Source of the DNA: Sphingopyxis terrae subsp. terrae NBRC 15098
GTDB lineage: Bacteria > Pseudomonadota > Alphaproteobacteria > Sphingomonadales > Sphingomonadaceae
Reading direction: 5' to 3'
Assembly (NCBI RefSeq): GCF_001610975.1
Contig: NZ_CP013342.1
Span: forward strand, 2,675,001-2,739,000
DNA: 64,000 bases
Shown here: piece after piece, positions 7,474 through 16,674 of the stretch
How the letters are laid out: each line of letters starts with the position of its first letter
How positions within the stretch are numbered: position 1 is the stretch's first letter
Program-made: the position numbers and the translations under genes
Notes under the pieces: model-generated
Databases searched by the model: none
What the model was told of the DNA's origin: nothing
Seen by the model: only the letters and a program-made list of their open reading frames with translations

Positions 7474-9096
7474 ATGGCGGCTTTTGCGCGCGTTCGTTTG
7501 GTCATGCTCAGTGGCGTGGCCTGTTCTGTCCTGGCAGCCTGCGGCGCCGACAATATCGCGTCGCCGGGTGAGGGCGGCACCATCATCATCAATCCGACGC
7601 CGACCCCCACGCCGACGCCGACCCCGACGCCGACCCCGACGCCCAGCGTGACCCCGGCCGCGGGCTGTCCCACGATTTCCGATCCGCAGGGCCTGACCGA
7701 CAGCGGCACGATCAAGAATCCGACCGTCGGCGAGTTCCGCGTCTGCACGCTGCCGTCGCGCATCAACAAGAGCGTGACGCTGCCCAAGATCGCCGGTCTC
7801 GTCTATCGCATGAACGGCCGCGTCGATGTCGGCACCGATCAGGGCGCGGCGACGTCGGGCACGACCAACGTCGTGCTGACGATCGAGCCGGGCGTGATGC
7901 TATACGGCGAATCGGGCCCGTCGTGGCTCAACGTCAACCGCGGCAACTCGATCCAGGCGGTCGGCACCCCGACGCTGCCGATCATCTTCACCAGCCGCGA
8001 CAACGTCCAGGGCCTGAACACCGAAAATTCGTCGGGCCAGTGGGGCGGCGTCGTGCTGAGCGGCCGCGCGCAGATCACCGATTGCGGCACCAGCGGCGCG
8101 ACCCCGGGCACGACGGCGTGCGAGCGCCAGACCGAAGGCGCCGTCGATCCGGCGCTCTATGGCGGTGCGAGCAACAGCGAGAGCAGCGGCCGCATGAGCT
8201 ATGTCCAGATCCGCTATTCGGGCTACATCCTGTCGTCGAACAGCGAGCTTCAGTCGCTGACGCTGCAGGGCGTCGGTTCGGGCACCCAGCTCGACCATAT
8301 CATGTCGTACAACAGCTCGGACGATGCGGTCGAAGTGTTCGGTGGCCACGCGCACATGAAATATTTCATCGCGATCGGCGCCGAGGACGATAATCTCGAC
8401 ACCGACGTCGGGACCAAGGCGAACTTCCAGTACGGGATCGTCGTCCAGCGCGCGAACATCGGGGACGCGATGATCGAGGCTGATACCGACAACGCGCTCG
8501 ACGGCGACAATCCGCGCCAGAACACGCGCGTTGCCAACTTTGTCTTCTACCAGAATTCGCCCAACGCCTCGGCCGACCAGGCATCGATCCTGCTGCGCGG
8601 CGGCACCGACTACGGCATCTACAACAGTGTGCTGCTTAGCCCGAACAATCCCTGCCTGCGCATCAGCCGCGCGCAGACGGCTTCGGCGACGCAGAATGCG
8701 GCGATCGACGAATTTGGCGCGCCGGTATTCCAGTCGGTGCTCATGCAGTGTGCGGCGACCAAATATATCGGCAGCGGCGTGACCGCGGCCGAGGTGCAGG
8801 CGATCTTCGGTGCCGGCAGCAACGGCAACAGCGATACCTATGTTCCGACGCTGACCAGCCTGTTCGTCAACGGCGCGACCGAAACGGCGGTGACGCCGTT
8901 CGATATGTCGACGTTGAACGGCCAGACCTTCAACAGCATCGAACTGACCCGCGCCGGCTTCTTCGACAAGACGACCTATATCGGCGCGGTCAAGGACGCC
9001 AACGACACCTGGTACCAAGGCTGGACCTGCAACAGCGGCACCGCCAGCTTCGGCACCGGCAACAGCGGACTCTGCACCTCGCTGCCGACCAGCTGA
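7474..9096 (+). CDS. ElpS-like secreted lipoprotein with Pro-Thr linker
   Basis: The ATG at 7474 is preceded by GGAG and starts a clear lipoprotein signal ending in the lipobox LAAC (Cys at about residue 22). An upstream in-frame start at 7426 would bury the signal. Next comes a linker of eight Pro-Thr dipeptides (about residues 41-57), then ~480 residues rich in Gly, Ser, Asn and Asp with a repetitive strand pattern that suggests a beta-helix. Size, lipobox and position before a TonB receptor and a type II secretion cluster match what I recall of Caulobacter ElpS, an extracellular lipoprotein secreted by type II secretion under phosphate starvation. The function assignment rests on context and the Pho-box array, not on an alignment. 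The linker DNA is a near-perfect hexamer repeat. Confidence 0.65.
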   Translation: MAAFARVRLVMLSGVACSVLAACGADNIASPGEGGTIIINPTPTPTPTPTPTPTPTPSVTPAAGCPTISDPQGLTDSGTIKNPTVGEFRVCTLPSRINKSVTLPKIAGLVYRMNGRVDVGTDQGAATSGTTNVVLTIEPGVMLYGESGPSWLNVNRGNSIQAVGTPTLPIIFTSRDNVQGLNTENSSGQWGGVVLSGRAQITDCGTSGATPGTTACERQTEGAVDPALYGGASNSESSGRMSYVQIRYSGYILSSNSELQSLTLQGVGSGTQLDHIMSYNSSDDAVEVFGGHAHMKYFIAIGAEDDNLDTDVGTKANFQYGIVVQRANIGDAMIEADTDNALDGDNPRQNTRVANFVFYQNSPNASADQASILLRGGTDYGIYNSVLLSPNNPCLRISRAQTASATQNAAIDEFGAPVFQSVLMQCAATKYIGSGVTAAEVQAIFGAGSNGNSDTYVPTLTSLFVNGATETAVTPFDMSTLNGQTFNSIELTRAGFFDKTTYIGAVKDANDTWYQGWTCNSGTASFGTGNSGLCTSLPTS

Positions 9097-9113
9097 GATT
9101 GAAACGTCGACCA

Positions 9114-9141
9114 GGAGGGGGCGGCGCGTGCCGTCCCCTCC
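9114..9141 (+). promoter_or_regulatory. Strong intercistronic hairpin between lipoprotein and receptor genes
   Basis: A 12-bp stem (9114-9125 with 9130-9141, one G-U pair) closes a GCGT loop in the 78-base gap. There is no T tract, so it may protect the upstream message or attenuate read-through. Either would let the lipoprotein be made in excess over the receptor. Confidence 0.5.
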
Positions 9142-9174
9142 CGCATATCTGATCCGGATTCTGGGGAAACCGCC

Positions 9175-11925
9175 ATGTCCAAGCCGTACCGGCTCGCCAG
9201 CCTGCTTTTGATCACCACGGCGCTCGTCGCGCCCGCCACGGCGATGGCGCAGACCGACCCCGCTCCGGCCGAACCCGCGGCAGAGGCTGCCGCGGACGCG
9301 GCGCCGGCAGACGCTGCCGAACCGGCACCACAGGACGATACCGACATTTCGATCCCCGGCGCGGAGATCGTCGTCACCGGCCGCCGCAGCGCCAATATCG
9401 AGCGCACCGCGCCGCAGGTCGTCTCGGTGCTCGGCGCCGCCGACATCGCGCGTACGGGTGAAGGCAATATCGCCGGCGCGCTCGGCCGCGTCACCGGCCT
9501 CAGCGTCGTCGGCAACGGCTTCGTCTATGTTCGCGGCCTTGGCGATCGCTATTCGCTCGCGCTGCTCAACGGTTCGCCGCTGCCAAGTCCCGAACCGCTC
9601 AAGCGCGTCGTCCCGCTCGACATTTTCCCCAGCAGCATCATCGCCTCGTCGCTGGTGCAGAAAAGCTATTCGGCGAATTTCCCCGGCGAATTCGGCGGCG
9701 GCGTGATCAACCTGACGACCAAGGCAGTTCCGCGCGAGCCGTTTCTGACCATCGGCGGCAGCATCGGCGGCAATTCGGAAACCACCGGGCAGCTCGGTTA
9801 CACCTATTATGGCACCGGCAGCGACTGGACCGGCTTCGGCGACGGTGGCCGCAATCTGCCGCCCGCCTATGCGGCGTGGCGCGCATCGGGGCTGCGCATC
9901 AACGATCCCAGCGTCAATCAGCAGGCGATCGCCGGCCAGTTCGTCAACGCCAGTAATGCGGTGCTGCAGCAGAACAACAATATGCCGGTCAACTGGGGCG
10001 TGAACGTCACCGGGGGCAAGTCCTGGACGATCGGCGATGCCGAACTCGGCCTGATCGCGACCGCTGGCTACACGACCAAATGGCGCACGCGCGATATTGC
10101 GCAGCAGACCGCGAACGCGCTCGACCTGTCGTCGCTCAACACCAATGTCCGCCGCGTCGTTACCGACAACCGTGTCGTTGCCAACGCGCTGCTCGGTCTC
10201 AGCCTCGAATTCGGCGATAACAAGATCCGCTGGACCAACCTTTATATCCGCGACACGATCAAACAGGCGCGCCTGGGTGCCGAAGACCGGCCCGACACCG
10301 CCGACGCCAATCCCGGCGTCAGCTTCCAGTATCAAGACACGGCCTGGTACGCCCGCCAGCTGATCGACACGCAGTTCGTTGGCGAGTTCAAGCCGATGGA
10401 CGGCCTCGACGTCGATATCCGCGCCGGCTACGCCAATTCGCAGCGCGAAGCGCCGTTCGAGCTGAGCTTCATGTACAGCCGTTCGAACAGCCCGACCGAT
10501 CCCTATGGGCAGTTCTTCACCAACACGCTGAACACGGGCCAGCGGCCGGGCAGCGCGACGATCGCCTTTTCGGACCTCAACGAAGATCTCTATTCGGCCG
10601 GTATCGACGTCACCTACGATCTGGCGGCGCGGGTCAAGCTGATCCTCGGCTACGCCTTCAGTGATACCAACCGCGTCACCGAACGCCGCGACTTCCTGTT
10701 CCAGGGCAACAACAACATTCCGCTCGGCATTTCGCTGCTGCGCCCCGACCTGCTGCTCTCGCAGGCGGTGATCTGCTTCCCCGGCGTCGATGCGACGGTT
10801 GCGCCCGATTGTCCGGCGAACCCCGTTGCGACGGGGATCGCGCTCGTCGACAGCACCGGGTCGAACCCGACTTTCAAGGCGACGCTGCGCAACCATGCGG
10901 GCTATGTTCAGCTCCAGGCCGATCTGACCGACCAGCTCAATCTCAACATCGGCGCCCGCTACGAAAGCGCCGATCAGGGCGTGAGCGCGGTGCAGGTCTA
11001 TACGGTCAACCCGACGCTGCCGCCGGCGACCAACCTCAAGCGCGACTATCTGCTTCCTGCCGCGACGCTGACCTACGAAATCTCGCCGCAGCTGCAATTC
11101 CGCCTGAGCGGGTCGAAGACGATCGCGCGGCCGCAGTTCCGCGAGCTGGTATTCCAGACCTATTATGATCCGGACAGCAACCGCACGTTCCAGGGCAATC
11201 CGCAGCTCGTCGACAGCCAGCTCTATAACGCGGAAACGCGCCTCGAATGGTATTTCGCACCCGAACAGCGCGTGTCGCTCGGCGGCTTCTGGAAAAAGAT
11301 CAAGAATCCGATCGAAACCTACGCCAGCTTCGACGGCAACAGCGTGACGACGCGCTTTGCCAACGCGCCCGAGGCGACGCTTTATGGCGTCGAGTTCGAG
11401 GCGCAGAAATATTTCGACCTCAGCGGTATGAACGGGGCTTTCTGGGCCAGCCGCCGCGCAGTGCTGATCGGCAACTACACCTGGTCGCAATCGAAGCTGA
11501 AGGTCGGGCCGACCGATCCCGTTCAGGCTTATCCGTTCACCGGTGCGACGCTGGCGAGTCAGTTCTACCGCGACGGCGCGCCGCTGACCGGCCAGTCGGA
11601 TCATCTGGTCAATCTGGAATTCGGCCTCGAAGACACCGACAAGCTGTCGCAGCAGACTTTCCTGATCTCTTATGCATCCGATCGCGTCACGCGGCGCGGC
11701 CCGTCGGGTCAGCCCGACATCTTCGAACGGCCGGGCATCCAGGTCGATTTCGTCGCGCGCCAGGGTATCCCGCTGTTTGGCAAGGAACTCGAACTCAAGT
11801 TCGAGGCCCGCAACATCTTCGGTACGAAATACAAGGAAATGCAGGAAAGCGGCGACAACCGCATCTATTACAACCTGTACAAGACCGGCACGACCTTCTC
11901 GCTGGGCGGGTCGCTGAAATTCTGA
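9175..11925 (+). CDS. TonB-dependent outer-membrane receptor
   Basis: This 916-residue outer-membrane transporter has a signal peptide (cleavage near ATAMAQ), an Ala/Pro/Asp-rich spacer, a plug domain (about residues 62-190) and a 22-strand-type barrel ending in the terminal-Phe sequence SLGGSLKF. The plug starts at EIVVTGRR and contains the conserved block YVRGLGDRYS...LLNGSPLPSP and GEFGGGVINLTTK. The plug directly follows the spacer, so there is no carboxypeptidase-like N-terminal domain. The substrate cannot be read from sequence. Its position between an ElpS-like lipoprotein and the gsp cluster matches the Caulobacter order as I recall it, suggesting a role in phosphorus acquisition. No separate promoter is evident, so I expect co-transcription with the lipoprotein gene. 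Confidence 0.88.
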   Translation: MSKPYRLASLLLITTALVAPATAMAQTDPAPAEPAAEAAADAAPADAAEPAPQDDTDISIPGAEIVVTGRRSANIERTAPQVVSVLGAADIARTGEGNIAGALGRVTGLSVVGNGFVYVRGLGDRYSLALLNGSPLPSPEPLKRVVPLDIFPSSIIASSLVQKSYSANFPGEFGGGVINLTTKAVPREPFLTIGGSIGGNSETTGQLGYTYYGTGSDWTGFGDGGRNLPPAYAAWRASGLRINDPSVNQQAIAGQFVNASNAVLQQNNNMPVNWGVNVTGGKSWTIGDAELGLIATAGYTTKWRTRDIAQQTANALDLSSLNTNVRRVVTDNRVVANALLGLSLEFGDNKIRWTNLYIRDTIKQARLGAEDRPDTADANPGVSFQYQDTAWYARQLIDTQFVGEFKPMDGLDVDIRAGYANSQREAPFELSFMYSRSNSPTDPYGQFFTNTLNTGQRPGSATIAFSDLNEDLYSAGIDVTYDLAARVKLILGYAFSDTNRVTERRDFLFQGNNNIPLGISLLRPDLLLSQAVICFPGVDATVAPDCPANPVATGIALVDSTGSNPTFKATLRNHAGYVQLQADLTDQLNLNIGARYESADQGVSAVQVYTVNPTLPPATNLKRDYLLPAATLTYEISPQLQFRLSGSKTIARPQFRELVFQTYYDPDSNRTFQGNPQLVDSQLYNAETRLEWYFAPEQRVSLGGFWKKIKNPIETYASFDGNSVTTRFANAPEATLYGVEFEAQKYFDLSGMNGAFWASRRAVLIGNYTWSQSKLKVGPTDPVQAYPFTGATLASQFYRDGAPLTGQSDHLVNLEFGLEDTDKLSQQTFLISYASDRVTRRGPSGQPDIFERPGIQVDFVARQGIPLFGKELELKFEARNIFGTKYKEMQESGDNRIYYNLYKTGTTFSLGGSLKF

Positions 11926-12003
11926 GGCATCCCTTGCCAGCCGCTCCGGCCGCAGCGCCGGGGCGGCACTGGCGGGTGCCGGCGCCAGCCCGGACTCGCC
12001 CCT

Positions 12004-12043
12004 CTGACAAAAAACTGTAATCTTCCCGTCAACTGATTGTCAC
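12004..12043 (+). promoter_or_regulatory. Four-unit Pho-box-like array upstream of gspC
   Basis: Heptamers CTGACAA at 12004, CTGTAAT at 12015, CCGTCAA at 12026 and TTGTCAC at 12037 are spaced by exactly 11 bp. All are recognisable variants of the PhoB half-site CTGTCAT/C. The array ends 55 bp before the gspC ATG, a suitable place for an activator. With the array at 7300-7361 this indicates PhoB control of the secretion operon. Confidence 0.65.
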
Positions 12044-12098
12044 GGACGGCGCCTAGGCGATTCGCGAGATAGGTTTCAGCTGGGGGACAGATAGGGTC

Positions 12099-12977
12099 AT
12101 GGCGACGCTGATGAGGGGATCGGCCGTTCGGCTGCCGCACTGGCTGCGTGCCGGCAGGCGGGCGCCGCGCGATGCCGCGCCGCTGATCGGCGTCGTCATC
12201 CTCGGCGCACTGCTGATCTGGCAATGCGTCAATCTCCTCTGGGCGTTGATCGTTCCGCTCGCCCCGCTCGGCGCGTGGCAGCCGCAGACCGCGGTCATCG
12301 CATCGCCGGCCGAACGCCGCGCGATTTTCTCGAGCTTCGACCCCTTCTTCCGCAGCGGGCCGCAAGGGCCGGCCAGCGCGACGGTCACCTCGCTTGGCCT
12401 GACGCTGTTCGGGATCAATCTCAACGAAGCGACCGGCGGGGGCTCCGCGATCATCGCGAGCGATGACGGTCTACAGAACAGCTATGCCGTCGGCGACGAG
12501 ATCGCGCCGGGCGTCAAGCTGGTCGGCGTCGCCTTCGACCATGTGCTCCTCGACCGCGGCGGCACGCGCGAAAGCCTGTTTCTCGATCAAAGCGGCGACG
12601 CGCCGGTCGCCAATCCCGCAGCGCCGTTGCCCGCCCCGACGCCCGAGGTCGGATCCCCCGGTGCAGCGACCAACGGCACCACCGCGAGCGGCGAGATGTC
12701 GCCCGCCGCGCTCAAGGCCGGCATCGGCTTCGCGCCGCGCACCGAAGGCGGCAAGGTCACCGGCCTTTCGGTCCAGCCGCAGGGCGACGGCGCCGTCTTC
12801 CGCGCTGCGGGCCTGCGCCCCGGCGATGTCATCCGTTCGGTGAACGGCCGTCCGATCGGATCGGCCGCCGATGCCGCCGCGCTCGCCAGCCAATTTGCGC
12901 CCGGCGCGCGCGTCTCGCTCGAGGTCGAGCGCGGCGCGAGCGTCGTTCCCGTCGCCCTGTTCCTTTCGAAACAATAG
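12099..12977 (+). CDS. gspC: Type II secretion inner-membrane protein GspC
   Basis: GspC links the inner-membrane platform to the secretin and contributes to substrate choice. The 292-residue product has a cytoplasmic N-terminus, one membrane helix (about 31-52), a homology-region domain (about 85-165, with FGINLNEATGGG and YAVGDEIAPGVKL), a Pro/Ala-rich linker and a C-terminal PDZ domain (about 225-288, with GLRPGDVIRSVNGRPI). It is the first gene of an operon that runs with overlaps or very short gaps to the prepilin peptidase. A Pho-box-like array lies 55 bp upstream. Confidence 0.9.
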   Translation: MATLMRGSAVRLPHWLRAGRRAPRDAAPLIGVVILGALLIWQCVNLLWALIVPLAPLGAWQPQTAVIASPAERRAIFSSFDPFFRSGPQGPASATVTSLGLTLFGINLNEATGGGSAIIASDDGLQNSYAVGDEIAPGVKLVGVAFDHVLLDRGGTRESLFLDQSGDAPVANPAAPLPAPTPEVGSPGAATNGTTASGEMSPAALKAGIGFAPRTEGGKVTGLSVQPQGDGAVFRAAGLRPGDVIRSVNGRPIGSAADAAALASQFAPGARVSLEVERGASVVPVALFLSKQ

Positions 12978-12982
12978 GTTTT

Positions 12983-15175
12983 ATGCGCCTCAAACTCTCT
13001 CTCATGCTGGCCGCCGCCCTTGTTTCGGCGACCCCCGTTCCCGTGCTGGCCCAATATACGCTGAACGTCCGCGACGCCGACGTTCGCGCCTTCATCCAGG
13101 ATGCGGCGCGGATCACGGGGCGGACATTCGTGATCGACGGGCGTGTCAACGGCAAGGTATCGGTCGTCACCGACCGGCCGCTGTCGCGCAGCGAATATTT
13201 CGAAATTTTCCTCTCGACGCTGCGCGCGAACGGACTGGTCGCGGTGCCCAATCCCAACGGCAGCTATCGCATCCAGCCGATCGACGGCGCGGCGACGCAG
13301 CCGACGCGCATCGGCAGCGGCGGTGCGGCGCAGAACCAGTTTGTCACCGAAATCATCCGGCTGCGCCATATCGACGCGATGGCGGCTGTCGAAACGCTGC
13401 GCCCGCTGGTCAGCCCGCAGGGCTCGCTGACCGCAAACCGCAATGCGAACAGCCTCGTTGTTGCTGATTTCGCCGACAATATCCGGCGCATCCGTGCGCT
13501 CGCGTCGAGCATCGACCGCGATACATCGACCAGCGAGGTCGTTGCGCTGAAAAACGCTGGCGCGCGCGAAATTGCCGCCGCGCTTCAGGCGCTGGTCCCG
13601 GCGGCGGGCGAGGGCGCGCAGGCGCCGGTCGCGATCGTTCCGATCGACAGCAGCAATGCGGTGGCACTGCGCGGCGATCAGGCGATGGTTGCGCGCTTCG
13701 TGTCGATGGCGCGCGACCTCGACATGCGCGCAGCGGGCGGTACCGAATTGCGCGTCTATTGGCTGGAACATGCCAATGCCGAAACGCTGCTCCCGACGCT
13801 GCAACAGCTTGTCGGCGGCGGCAGCGACCCGGCGCAGAAGGCGGGATTGCCGCCGGCATCCTCATCGTCTTCGTCGGGTGGCAGCGGCGGCACTCCGGCC
13901 CCCGCGGCCACGACCACCGCCAGCGCCGCGCCGACCACGGTCAGCGGGGCGGGCGGCAGCATCGCGACGCGCGGTCCGGCGATCGTCACCCGCTACGAAG
14001 GCGCGAACGCGATCATCGTCGCCGCCAATGCCGATGTGCAGCGGATGCTCGGCGAACTGATCCGCCAACTCGACGCGCGCCGTCCGCAGGTGCTTGTCGA
14101 GGCGATCGTGGTCGAAATCGGCGACGATGCGGCAAAGCGCCTCGGCGTCCAGTTCCTGCTCGGCGGCAAGAATATCCCCTTCGCCGCGACGAGCTATGGC
14201 AATGCCCAGCCCAATATCCTGACGCTGGGGGGCGCTTATGCCGCGACCAAGCTGACGCAGGATTCGACGACCGTCGACGGCACGACCGTCGTGACCCAGA
14301 CGTCGAGCGCGCTCGGCAGCAGCCTGCAGGAAGCCGCGGCGGCGTCGCTGCTCTCGGCCACCGGCGGCTTTGCCGGCTTCGCGGGCGACATCGGCAAGAA
14401 CACGGTGTTTGGCGCGATCATCAATGCGGTGAAATCGGATACGACGTCGAACCTGCTCGCGACGCCGCACATCGTCACGCTCGACAATCAGGCCGCGAAA
14501 TTCCTGGTCGGGCAGGAAGTTCCGATCACCACCGGCGAGGCGCTGAGCAAGAATTTCGACAATGCCTTCCGCACCGTCCAGCGCGAGGAGGTCGGCATCA
14601 AGCTGGAAGTCACGCCGCAGGTCAATGGCGCGGGCGAGGTCAAGCTGTTCCTGCGTCAGGAAGTGTCGAGCGTCGCCGGCCCCGTGTCGTCGCGCAACAG
14701 TGACCTCATCCTCAACAAGCGCTCGTTCGAAACGACGCTGACTGTCGACGACGGTCAGATCCTCGCTATCGGGGGACTGCTCAACGACGACGAACGCAAG
14801 ACGATCGAGCGGATTCCGCTGCTCAGCGACATCCCGCTGATCGGCGAACTGTTCAAATCACGCAGCCGCAGCCGTGCCAAGACCAATTTGATGGTCTTCA
14901 TCCGCCCGACGATCCTCAAAAATGCCGAGGACAACGCCGCACTGACGGCGCGCCGCTATGGCTATATCCGCGACTTCCAGCTGCGCCGGAATCCCGGCGA
15001 GGAACCCGCGATCGACACGCTGGTGCGGGATTATATGGGCACGACGCCGCCGCTGCCGAGCGCGGCGACGGCCGCCGACGTGACGGTCGGGCCGGGGGAG
15101 CAGCCTGCGCTGCGCCGTCCGGACGGCAGCGTCACGCCCGTCGATGTGCCGCCGTCCGAGGGAGGCCAGCCGTGA
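12983..15175 (+). CDS. gspD: Type II secretion outer-membrane secretin GspD
   Basis: GspD forms the multimeric outer-membrane gate. The 730-residue product has a signal peptide (cleavage near VLAQ), an N0 domain (about 23-95), repeated N1-N3 domains with RHIDAMAAVETLRPLV, KNAGAREIAAALQALV and WLEHANAETLLPTLQQLVGGG, and a Ser/Gly/Pro/Ala-rich insert (about 290-325). The secretin core follows (about 360-640), including LLATPHIVTLDNQAAKFLVG and VDDGQILAIGGLL. A short Asp/Pro-rich tail may be the pilotin-binding S region; no pilotin gene is seen in the window. It starts five bases after gspC ends. Confidence 0.93.
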   Translation: MRLKLSLMLAAALVSATPVPVLAQYTLNVRDADVRAFIQDAARITGRTFVIDGRVNGKVSVVTDRPLSRSEYFEIFLSTLRANGLVAVPNPNGSYRIQPIDGAATQPTRIGSGGAAQNQFVTEIIRLRHIDAMAAVETLRPLVSPQGSLTANRNANSLVVADFADNIRRIRALASSIDRDTSTSEVVALKNAGAREIAAALQALVPAAGEGAQAPVAIVPIDSSNAVALRGDQAMVARFVSMARDLDMRAAGGTELRVYWLEHANAETLLPTLQQLVGGGSDPAQKAGLPPASSSSSSGGSGGTPAPAATTTASAAPTTVSGAGGSIATRGPAIVTRYEGANAIIVAANADVQRMLGELIRQLDARRPQVLVEAIVVEIGDDAAKRLGVQFLLGGKNIPFAATSYGNAQPNILTLGGAYAATKLTQDSTTVDGTTVVTQTSSALGSSLQEAAAASLLSATGGFAGFAGDIGKNTVFGAIINAVKSDTTSNLLATPHIVTLDNQAAKFLVGQEVPITTGEALSKNFDNAFRTVQREEVGIKLEVTPQVNGAGEVKLFLRQEVSSVAGPVSSRNSDLILNKRSFETTLTVDDGQILAIGGLLNDDERKTIERIPLLSDIPLIGELFKSRSRSRAKTNLMVFIRPTILKNAEDNAALTARRYGYIRDFQLRRNPGEEPAIDTLVRDYMGTTPPLPSAATAADVTVGPGEQPALRRPDGSVTPVDVPPSEGGQP

Positions 15176-16674
15176 CCGACGCTGTGCCGGCCGCCGCGCC
15201 GCAGACGGTGCCGGTCGACATCCCCTATGGCTTCGCGCGCGGTCACGGCGTCGTTATCGCACCCGACGGTGAAGGCTGGCTCGCGACTCTGCGCGAGGGG
15301 AGCGACCCGGCGGTGCTGATCGAGGTAAAGCGCTACCTCGCCGCCCCGCTGCGGGTCGTGACGGCAAGCGTCGCCGATTTCGACCGGCTGCTCTCGGACC
15401 ATTATGCGGTCGACGCGTCGGCGGCGGCAATGGCAGGCTCGCTCGATGGCGGCGACATCGATCTGATTGCGAGCGGCATGCCGAGCGCCGAGGATCTGCT
15501 CGACAGCGCCGATGATGCCCCCGCGATCCGCCTCATCAACGCGATCATCGCCGAAGCGGTGCGCCAGGGGGTCAGCGATATCCATATCGAACCCTATGAG
15601 AGCGGCCTTGTCGTGCGGATGCGCGCCGACGGCGTGCTGCGCGAACATCTGCGCATGCCCCCGCATGTCGCGCCCGTCGTCGTCAGCCGCATCAAGGTCA
15701 TGGCGCGGCTCGACATTGCCGAACGCCGAGTGCCGCAGGACGGTCGCATCGCGCTGACGCTGGCGGGCAAGGCGATCGACGTCCGCGTGTCGACGCTGCC
15801 CAGTCGCGCGGGCGAGCGCGTCGTCATGCGCATCCTCGACAAGGATACCGCGGGCATCGATTTCGACGTGCTCGGCCTGTCCGGCGAGGCCGACCGCATC
15901 CTGCGCGAGGCGCTGGCCGAACCCAATGGCATCATTCTCGTCACCGGGCCGACGGGTTCGGGCAAGACGACCACGCTCTATGCAGCGCTGAAGCAACTCA
16001 ACGACGGTCAGCGCAATATCCTCACCGTCGAAGATCCGGTCGAATATGCGGTCGAGGGCGTCGGCCAGACGCAGGTCAATGCGAAGGTCGGGCTTGATTT
16101 CGCGGCGGGGCTGCGCGCTATCCTGCGCCAGGACCCGGACGTCGTGATGATCGGCGAAATCCGCGACCGCGAAACCGCCGATATTGCGGTGCAGGCATCG
16201 CTTACCGGCCACCTCGTCCTGTCGACCGCCCACACCAACGACGCGGTCGGCGCGATCACGCGCCTCAAGGATCTGAAGGTCGAACCCTTTCTGCTCGCCT
16301 CGACCCTGCGTGCCGTGCTCGCGCAGCGTCTGGTGCGCAAGCTGTGCCCGACGTGCCGCGAGCCGGTGCAGGCCGACAATGGCATTGCCGCGATGCTCGG
16401 CCTCGACATCGGCACCGTGATCTGGCGGCCCAAGGGCTGCGATGAATGCGGACATACGGGCTTCAAGGGCCGGATCGGCGTGTTCGAGGCGATCAAGGTC
16501 GATGAGACGGTGCGACGCTACATCTATGCCGGCGGCGACGAGTCGATGATCGCGAAGCACGCCTTTCTGAAGGCGCCGACGCTCGCCAGCGCGGCCCGCG
16601 CGATGGTCGCAAAGGGGATCACGACGCCGGAGGAAGCGATCCGCATCGCGCGGCGCGAGGATGTCGATGCCTGA
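15172..16674 (+). CDS. gspE: Type II secretion ATPase GspE
   Basis: GspE is the cytoplasmic hexameric ATPase that powers pseudopilus assembly. The 500-residue product has an N-terminal domain that docks on GspL. The core then shows Walker A GPTGSGKTTT (about 258-268), the Asp box LTVEDPVEY, Walker B DVVMIGEIRD and the His box TGHLVLSTAHTND. The zinc-binding tetracysteine motif (CPTC, then CDEC about 29 residues later) is intact. GTG at 15172 overlaps the gspD stop (GTGA), implying coupled translation. Confidence 0.94.
   Translation: MTDAVPAAAPQTVPVDIPYGFARGHGVVIAPDGEGWLATLREGSDPAVLIEVKRYLAAPLRVVTASVADFDRLLSDHYAVDASAAAMAGSLDGGDIDLIASGMPSAEDLLDSADDAPAIRLINAIIAEAVRQGVSDIHIEPYESGLVVRMRADGVLREHLRMPPHVAPVVVSRIKVMARLDIAERRVPQDGRIALTLAGKAIDVRVSTLPSRAGERVVMRILDKDTAGIDFDVLGLSGEADRILREALAEPNGIILVTGPTGSGKTTTLYAALKQLNDGQRNILTVEDPVEYAVEGVGQTQVNAKVGLDFAAGLRAILRQDPDVVMIGEIRDRETADIAVQASLTGHLVLSTAHTNDAVGAITRLKDLKVEPFLLASTLRAVLAQRLVRKLCPTCREPVQADNGIAAMLGLDIGTVIWRPKGCDECGHTGFKGRIGVFEAIKVDETVRRYIYAGGDESMIAKHAFLKAPTLASAARAMVAKGITTPEEAIRIARREDVDA

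Noticed and set aside
7900..11604. A 1,234-codon open frame on the minus strand
   Set aside because: It runs antisense across the lipoprotein and TonB receptor genes, both of which have signals, motifs and ribosome-binding sites. The antisense product has the low-complexity Arg/Ala/Val/Asp composition of shadow frames.
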